Shown here piece by piece: positions 60,233 through 64,000 of a stretch of DNA of 64,000 bases. Location: positions 1-64,000 of the forward strand of contig NZ_JANZLA010000003.1 in the NCBI RefSeq assembly GCF_025770785.1, given 5' to 3'. Origin of the DNA: Cellulomonas sp. SG140 (GTDB lineage Bacteria; Actinomycetota; Actinomycetes; Actinomycetales; Cellulomonadaceae). Position 1 is the first letter of the stretch, and each line of letters starts with the position of its first letter. The notes under the pieces are model-generated. The model saw only the letters and a list, made by a program, of their open reading frames with translations, was not told where the DNA came from and made no database searches. The translations under genes and the position numbers were made by a program.

Positions 60233-62338
60233 ATGCGTCCCGTCACCGACCTGCAGCGGACGGTCGCGCCGTTCGAGGTGATCTCCGAGTACACCCCGAG
60301 CGGCGACCAGCCGACCGCGATCGCCGAGCTGACCCGCCGGCTCAAGGCGGGGGAGAAGGACGTCGTGCTGCTCGGTGCCACCGGCACCGGCAAGTCCGCC
60401 ACGACGGCGTGGCTGATCGAGCAGGTGCAGCGACCGACCTTGGTGATGGCGCCCAACAAGACCCTCGCGGCACAGCTCGCCACGGAGTTCCGTGAGCTGC
60501 TGCCCAACAACGCCGTCGAGTACTTCGTCTCGTACTACGACTACTACCAGCCCGAGGCGTACATCGCGCAGACGGACACCTACATCGAGAAGGACTCGTC
60601 GATCAACGACGAGGTGGAACGGCTGCGGCACTCGGCCACGAGCTCGCTGCTGACCCGCCGCGACGTCGTCGTGGTGGCGACCGTCAGCTGCATCTACGGC
60701 CTCGGCACGCCCCAGGAGTACGTGGACCGCATGGTCACGCTCAACGTCGGCGACCAGGTCGACCGCGACCAGCTGCTGCGCCGGTTCGTCACCATGCAGT
60801 ACACGCGCAACGACCTGGCGTTCACCCGGGGGACGTTCCGGGTGCGCGGCGACACCGTGGAGATCATCCCGGTGTACGAGGAGCTCGCGGTCCGCATCGA
60901 GTTCTTCGGGGACGAGATCGAGGCGATCGCCACGCTGCACCCGCTGACCGGCGACGTGGTCCGTTCCGAGCAGCAGGTGCACGTGTTCCCGGCGACGCAC
61001 TACGTCGCCGGTCCGGAGCGCATGGAGCGCGCCATCACCGGCATCGAGTCCGAGCTCGAGCACCGGCTCGCCGAGCTGGAGCGGCAGAACAAGCTCCTCG
61101 AGGCCCAGCGGCTCCGCATGCGCACCACCTACGACCTGGAGATGATGCGCCAGATCGGGTCCTGCTCCGGGATCGAGAACTACTCCCGGCACATCGACGG
61201 CCGGGCACCCGGCTCCGCGCCGAACACGCTGCTCGACTACTTCCCGGAGGACTTCCTCCTGGTGATCGACGAGTCGCACGTGACGGTGCCGCAGATCGGC
61301 GCCATGTTCGAGGGCGACATGTCGCGCAAGCGCGCACTGGTGGACTTCGGGTTCCGCCTGCCGTCCGCGGTGGACAACCGGCCGCTGCGCTGGGAGGAGT
61401 TCGTCGAGCGCATCGGGCAGACGGTCTACCTCTCCGCGACGCCGGGCAGCTACGAGCTGTCGATGTCCGACGGCGTGGTGGAGCAGATCATCCGGCCCAC
61501 CGGTCTGGTGGACCCGCAGGTGGTGGTCAAGCCGACCAAGGGGCAGATCGACGACCTGCTCGCCGAGATCCGTGACCGGGTCGACCGCGGCGAGCGCGTC
61601 CTGGTCACCACGCTGACGAAGAAGATGGCGGAGGACCTGACGGACTACCTGCTGGAGAAGGGCGTCCGGGTGCGCTACCTGCACTCGGAGGTCGACACGC
61701 TTCGGCGTGTCGAGCTGCTGCGGGAGCTGCGGCTCGGGGAGTTCGACGTGCTGGTCGGGATCAACCTGCTGCGTGAGGGTCTCGACCTGCCGGAGGTGTC
61801 GCTGGTCGCCATCCTGGACGCGGACAAGGAGGGCTTCCTGCGGTCGGCCACCTCGTTGATCCAGACGATCGGCCGTGCCGCCCGCAACGTGTCCGGCGAG
61901 GTGCACATGTACGCCGACCGCATCACGGCCGGGATGGCCACCGCGATCGACGAGACGAACCGCCGGCGCGAGAAGCAGGTGGCCTACAACCGGGAGCACG
62001 GGATCGACCCGACCCCGCTCCGCAAGCGCATCAACGACATCACCGACCTGCTCGCGCGCGAGGACGCGGACACCGCGGAGCTGCTGGGTGGGGCGGGGCG
62101 GCAGGCCAGTCGCGGCAAGGCGCCGGTGCCGGGCTTCGGGTCTCGTCGCGGACCGCAGGACGAGCGCACGAAGCTCGTGGGTGCGGCAGCCGGGGAGCTC
62201 GCGGACCTGATCCAGGACCTCACCGACCAGATGCACGCGGCCGCCGCGGAGCTGCAGTTCGAGCTCGCGGCCCGGCTGCGCGACGAGATCTCCGGACTGA
62301 AGAAGGAGCTGCGGCAGATGCAGGCCGCCACGGCCTGA
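60233..62338 (+). CDS. uvrB: Excinuclease ABC subunit B
   Basis: 701 aa. Walker [16 protein letters not shown], the beta-hairpin region [57 protein letters not shown] and the C-terminal UVR motif [20 protein letters not shown]. Loads onto damaged DNA for nucleotide-excision repair with UvrA and UvrC. The start and length agree with the family. Confidence 0.97.
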   Translation: MRPVTDLQRTVAPFEVISEYTPSGDQPTAIAELTRRLKAGEKDVVLLGATGTGKSATTAWLIEQVQRPTLVMAPNKTLAAQLATEFRELLPNNAVEYFVSYYDYYQPEAYIAQTDTYIEKDSSINDEVERLRHSATSSLLTRRDVVVVATVSCIYGLGTPQEYVDRMVTLNVGDQVDRDQLLRRFVTMQYTRNDLAFTRGTFRVRGDTVEIIPVYEELAVRIEFFGDEIEAIATLHPLTGDVVRSEQQVHVFPATHYVAGPERMERAITGIESELEHRLAELERQNKLLEAQRLRMRTTYDLEMMRQIGSCSGIENYSRHIDGRAPGSAPNTLLDYFPEDFLLVIDESHVTVPQIGAMFEGDMSRKRALVDFGFRLPSAVDNRPLRWEEFVERIGQTVYLSATPGSYELSMSDGVVEQIIRPTGLVDPQVVVKPTKGQIDDLLAEIRDRVDRGERVLVTTLTKKMAEDLTDYLLEKGVRVRYLHSEVDTLRRVELLRELRLGEFDVLVGINLLREGLDLPEVSLVAILDADKEGFLRSATSLIQTIGRAARNVSGEVHMYADRITAGMATAIDETNRRREKQVAYNREHGIDPTPLRKRINDITDLLAREDADTAELLGGAGRQASRGKAPVPGFGSRRGPQDERTKLVGAAAGELADLIQDLTDQMHAAAAELQFELAARLRDEISGLKKELRQMQAATA

Positions 62339-62419
62339 CCGCCGCCCGGGTGGCGGGGGACGCGACGGGTCGACCGGCGCGCCCGACGCCCCGCGGAGCG
62401 CCTTCCGGGAAGGGTCGCC

Positions 62420-62425
62420 TACACT
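62420..62425 (+). promoter_or_regulatory. -10 element before the TerC riboswitch
   Basis: TACACT, 6 bp before the leader RNA. A plain SigA-type -10 for actinobacteria. Confidence 0.45.
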
Positions 62426-62430
62426 AGGCG

Positions 62431-62578
62431 GCGGAGGGGAGTACTCCCTTACGACGTCATCGTCATCACGGTCGCCGACGAAGTCGACCCGGTGACGTCG
62501 GTCCGGGCACGCTGAGAACGACCGCCCGCGGCAGAGAAGACCTCCGGTGATCTCGTCATGTGCACCGGAGGTAGTTCC
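62431..62578 (+). promoter_or_regulatory. Probable yybP-ykoY (Mn2+) riboswitch upstream of terC
   Basis: GGGGAGTACTCCC, then ACGTCATCGTCATCACGG and CCCGGTGACGTCGGTCCGGG...CTGAGAACGACCG fit the yybP-ykoY leader (GGGGAGTA loop and a CCGG..GGGC..TGAGA second loop). ACCTCCGGTG (62540-62549) pairs exactly with CACCGGAGGT (62563-62572), which contains the SD of terC, so translation can be switched. Known for TerC-type genes. Confidence 0.72.
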
Positions 62579-63598
62579 ATGGACGTTCCAGGCTGGGTGT
62601 GGGCGCTGACCGTCGGCGTCGTCGTCGCGATGCTCGTCGCCGACTACGTCGGGCACGTGCGGGCGGTCCACGAGCCGTCGCTGCGCGAGGCGGCGCGCTG
62701 GTCGGCGGCCTACGTCGGGATCGCCGTCGCGTTCGGCGCGCTGGTCTGGGCCGTGTGGGGGTCGGGCCCGGGTGGTGAGTACTTCGCGGGCTACGTGACG
62801 GAGAAGAGCCTGTCCGTGGACAACCTCTTCGTCTTCGTCCTCATCATGTCCAGCTTCCGCGTCCCGCGGAAGTACCAGCAGAAGGTGCTGCTGACCGGCA
62901 TCACCGTCGCCCTGGTGCTGCGCACCGCGTTCATCTTCCTGGGCGCGGCACTGATCGCCCACGCGACCTGGGTGTTCTACGTCTTCGGTGCCTTCCTGCT
63001 CTACGCGGCGTGGACGCAGCTGCGCGCCGGGGAGGACGACGGCGAGTACCACGAGAACGCGGTGCTCCGGCTGACGCGTCGGCTGTTCCGGGTCACCGAC
63101 GACTACGCGGGCGACCACCTGGTCGTCCGTCGGGACGGCCGCAGCTGGATCACGCCGATGCTGGTGGTGATGATCGCGATCGGCTCGGCGGACGTGATGT
63201 TCGCGGTCGACTCGATCCCGGCGATCTTCGGGCTGACCCAGGAGACGTACCTCGTCTTCGCGGCCAACGCGTTCTCGCTCCTGGGGCTGCGGCAGCTCTA
63301 CTTCCTGGTCGACGGCCTCCTCGACAAGCTGGTCTACCTGTCCTACGGCCTCGCCGTGATCCTCGCCTTCATCGGCGCGAAGCTGGTGCTGCACGCGCTG
63401 CACACCAACGAGGTGCCGTTCGTCAACGGCGGGGAGCATGTCGCCGTCCCCGAGATCCCGACCGCCGCCTCCCTGGTGGTGATCGTCGCCGTCCTGGCTG
63501 TGACCACCGCCGCCTCCCTGCTGAGCACCCGGGACCGCCCGGGGCGTGACCGGAGCACCGTCAGCGTCGCCGACACCGAAGGGGACCCCACCCGATGA
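62579..63598 (+). CDS. TerC/Alx-family membrane protein, first of tandem pair
   Basis: 339 aa from ATG 62579 (SD CCGGAGG). About nine helices with GYVTEKSLSVDNLFVFVLIM (acidic residues that bind metal), RTAFIFLGAALI, SADVMFAVDSIPAIFGLTQE and FLVDGLLDKLVYLSYG. TerC/Alx proteins export Mn2+. The preceding leader fits a Mn2+ sensor. It ends with an ATGA overlap to a second terC gene. Confidence 0.92.
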   Translation: MDVPGWVWALTVGVVVAMLVADYVGHVRAVHEPSLREAARWSAAYVGIAVAFGALVWAVWGSGPGGEYFAGYVTEKSLSVDNLFVFVLIMSSFRVPRKYQQKVLLTGITVALVLRTAFIFLGAALIAHATWVFYVFGAFLLYAAWTQLRAGEDDGEYHENAVLRLTRRLFRVTDDYAGDHLVVRRDGRSWITPMLVVMIAIGSADVMFAVDSIPAIFGLTQETYLVFAANAFSLLGLRQLYFLVDGLLDKLVYLSYGLAVILAFIGAKLVLHALHTNEVPFVNGGEHVAVPEIPTAASLVVIVAVLAVTTAASLLSTRDRPGRDRSTVSVADTEGDPTR

Positions 63599-64000
63599 CC
63601 CACCAGATGCCGGTGCTGTTCCAGGTCGTGTCGCTCGTCGCCGTCGTCGGCCTGCTCATGGCGGACCTGGCGGTGATCGGCCGCCGGCCGCACGTGCCGT
63701 CCACCCGCGAGAGCCTGCGGTGGGTGGCGGTGTACGTCGTGCTCGCGCTGGTGTTCGCGGCCCTCGTCGGCGTGGTGGCCGGTGCGGTGCCGGCGGGGGA
63801 GTTCATCGCCGGCTGGCTGACCGAGTACAGCCTGTCCGTCGACAACCTGTTCGTGTTCGTGTTGATCATGTCGGCGTTCGCCGTGCCACGGGACCACCAG
63901 CAGAAGGTGCTGCTGGTCGGCATCATCGTGGCCCTGGTGCTGCGCGGCGGGTTCATCCTCGCGGGGGCCGCGGTGGTCACGCGGTACAGCTGGGTGTTCT
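63595..64000 (+). CDS. TerC/Alx-family membrane protein, second copy (cut by window end)
   Basis: At least 135 aa from ATG 63595, continuing beyond the window. LLMADLAVIGRRPHVPSTRESLRW, AGWLTEYSLSVDNLFVFVLIM, FAVPRDHQQKVLLVG are parallel to the first copy, showing a tandem duplication that has diverged (EYSLSVDN against EKSLSVDN). Probably translated together with the first copy; the two may form a hetero-oligomer (inference). Confidence 0.9.
   Translation, partial: MTHQMPVLFQVVSLVAVVGLLMADLAVIGRRPHVPSTRESLRWVAVYVVLALVFAALVGVVAGAVPAGEFIAGWLTEYSLSVDNLFVFVLIMSAFAVPRDHQQKVLLVGIIVALVLRGGFILAGAAVVTRYSWVF

Noticed and set aside
59522..63439. 1305-codon open frame antisense to uvrB and terC
   Set aside because: It mirrors codon bias of the real genes on the other strand; composition is Arg/His/Asp-rich without any domain, and uvrB and terC are certain.
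1..64000. CRISPR array or Cas genes, rRNA, phage structural genes
   Set aside because: No regularly spaced direct repeats of suitable length and no such genes were seen.

Overview
The window is very GC-rich, gene-dense DNA with many GTG starts and 4-base ATGA/GTGA overlaps, from a high-GC actinomycete. The right-hand core block (ANTAR regulator, polA, pfkA, rpsA, coaE, uvrB, tandem terC) fits Micrococcales and probably Cellulomonadaceae; the genus is an inference. About 1-49.1 kb looks like accessory DNA on the 3' side of a tRNA gene (49158-49234, minus strand). From about 49.3 kb to the end it is ordinary chromosome.

Region 1 (1-10.4 kb) is an ion-stress island built on structured RNAs. Three fluoride-riboswitch aptamers precede three units: a phosphoglycerate mutase (PGM)/small membrane protein/dynamin-like GTPase operon, a second PGM-fold gene, and a Cys-rich protein of unknown function. 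A second, different covarying RNA motif occurs three times. It precedes a cation/proton antiporter + universal stress protein operon, a DUF2180 zinc-ribbon gene, and an accessory enolase + third PGM-fold operon. Enolase is the classic fluoride target, so the island appears to supply spare lower-glycolysis enzymes and ion transport. The first mutase gene is split by a 1349-bp IS3-family element with a 5-bp target duplication; removing the element and one repeat copy restores a 253-codon frame. The other two PGM-fold proteins have lost the catalytic His of the RHG motif (RPG and RNG). An IS21-type transposase begins at the left edge and seems to have cut off the GTPase C-terminus.

Region 2 (10.2-16.7 kb) is a mobility remnant: a transposase fragment, a DUF4913-like gene, a MobF relaxase-helicase, an intergenic region with a 41-bp inverted repeat (possible oriT), and two linked unknown genes.

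Region 3 (16.7-48.7 kb) is a copper and cell-envelope stress island. It holds two P1B ATPases (one with an unusual CPD motif), a CopZ-type chaperone, CsoR, YHS, HMA, DUF305, SHOCT, cupredoxin, DUF3105 and DUF2933 proteins, a CcdA/redoxin thiol module, a cytochrome b operon, an ABC exporter, two cell-wall peptidases, three two-component systems, and lipoprotein-maturation enzymes (Lgt, an Lgt-like fusion, Lnt). Two operator types recur. CsoR-like palindromes lie before the two ATPase operons. An 11-bp-period direct repeat (CTTSATC-N4-CTTSATC) precedes at least eleven units, usually 75-105 bp before the start codon. It resembles the tandem site of actinobacterial CopR, so one OmpR-type regulator of the island probably controls most of these genes, including lipoprotein maturation.

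Region 4 (49.1-64 kb) is core: the tRNA, an ANTAR response regulator, GNAT, thioesterase, DNA polymerase I, methyltransferase, phosphofructokinase, ribosomal protein S1, CoaE, polysaccharide deacetylase, an unknown conserved protein, UvrB, and two TerC genes behind a probable yybP-ykoY (Mn2+) riboswitch. No CRISPR array or rRNA was seen.
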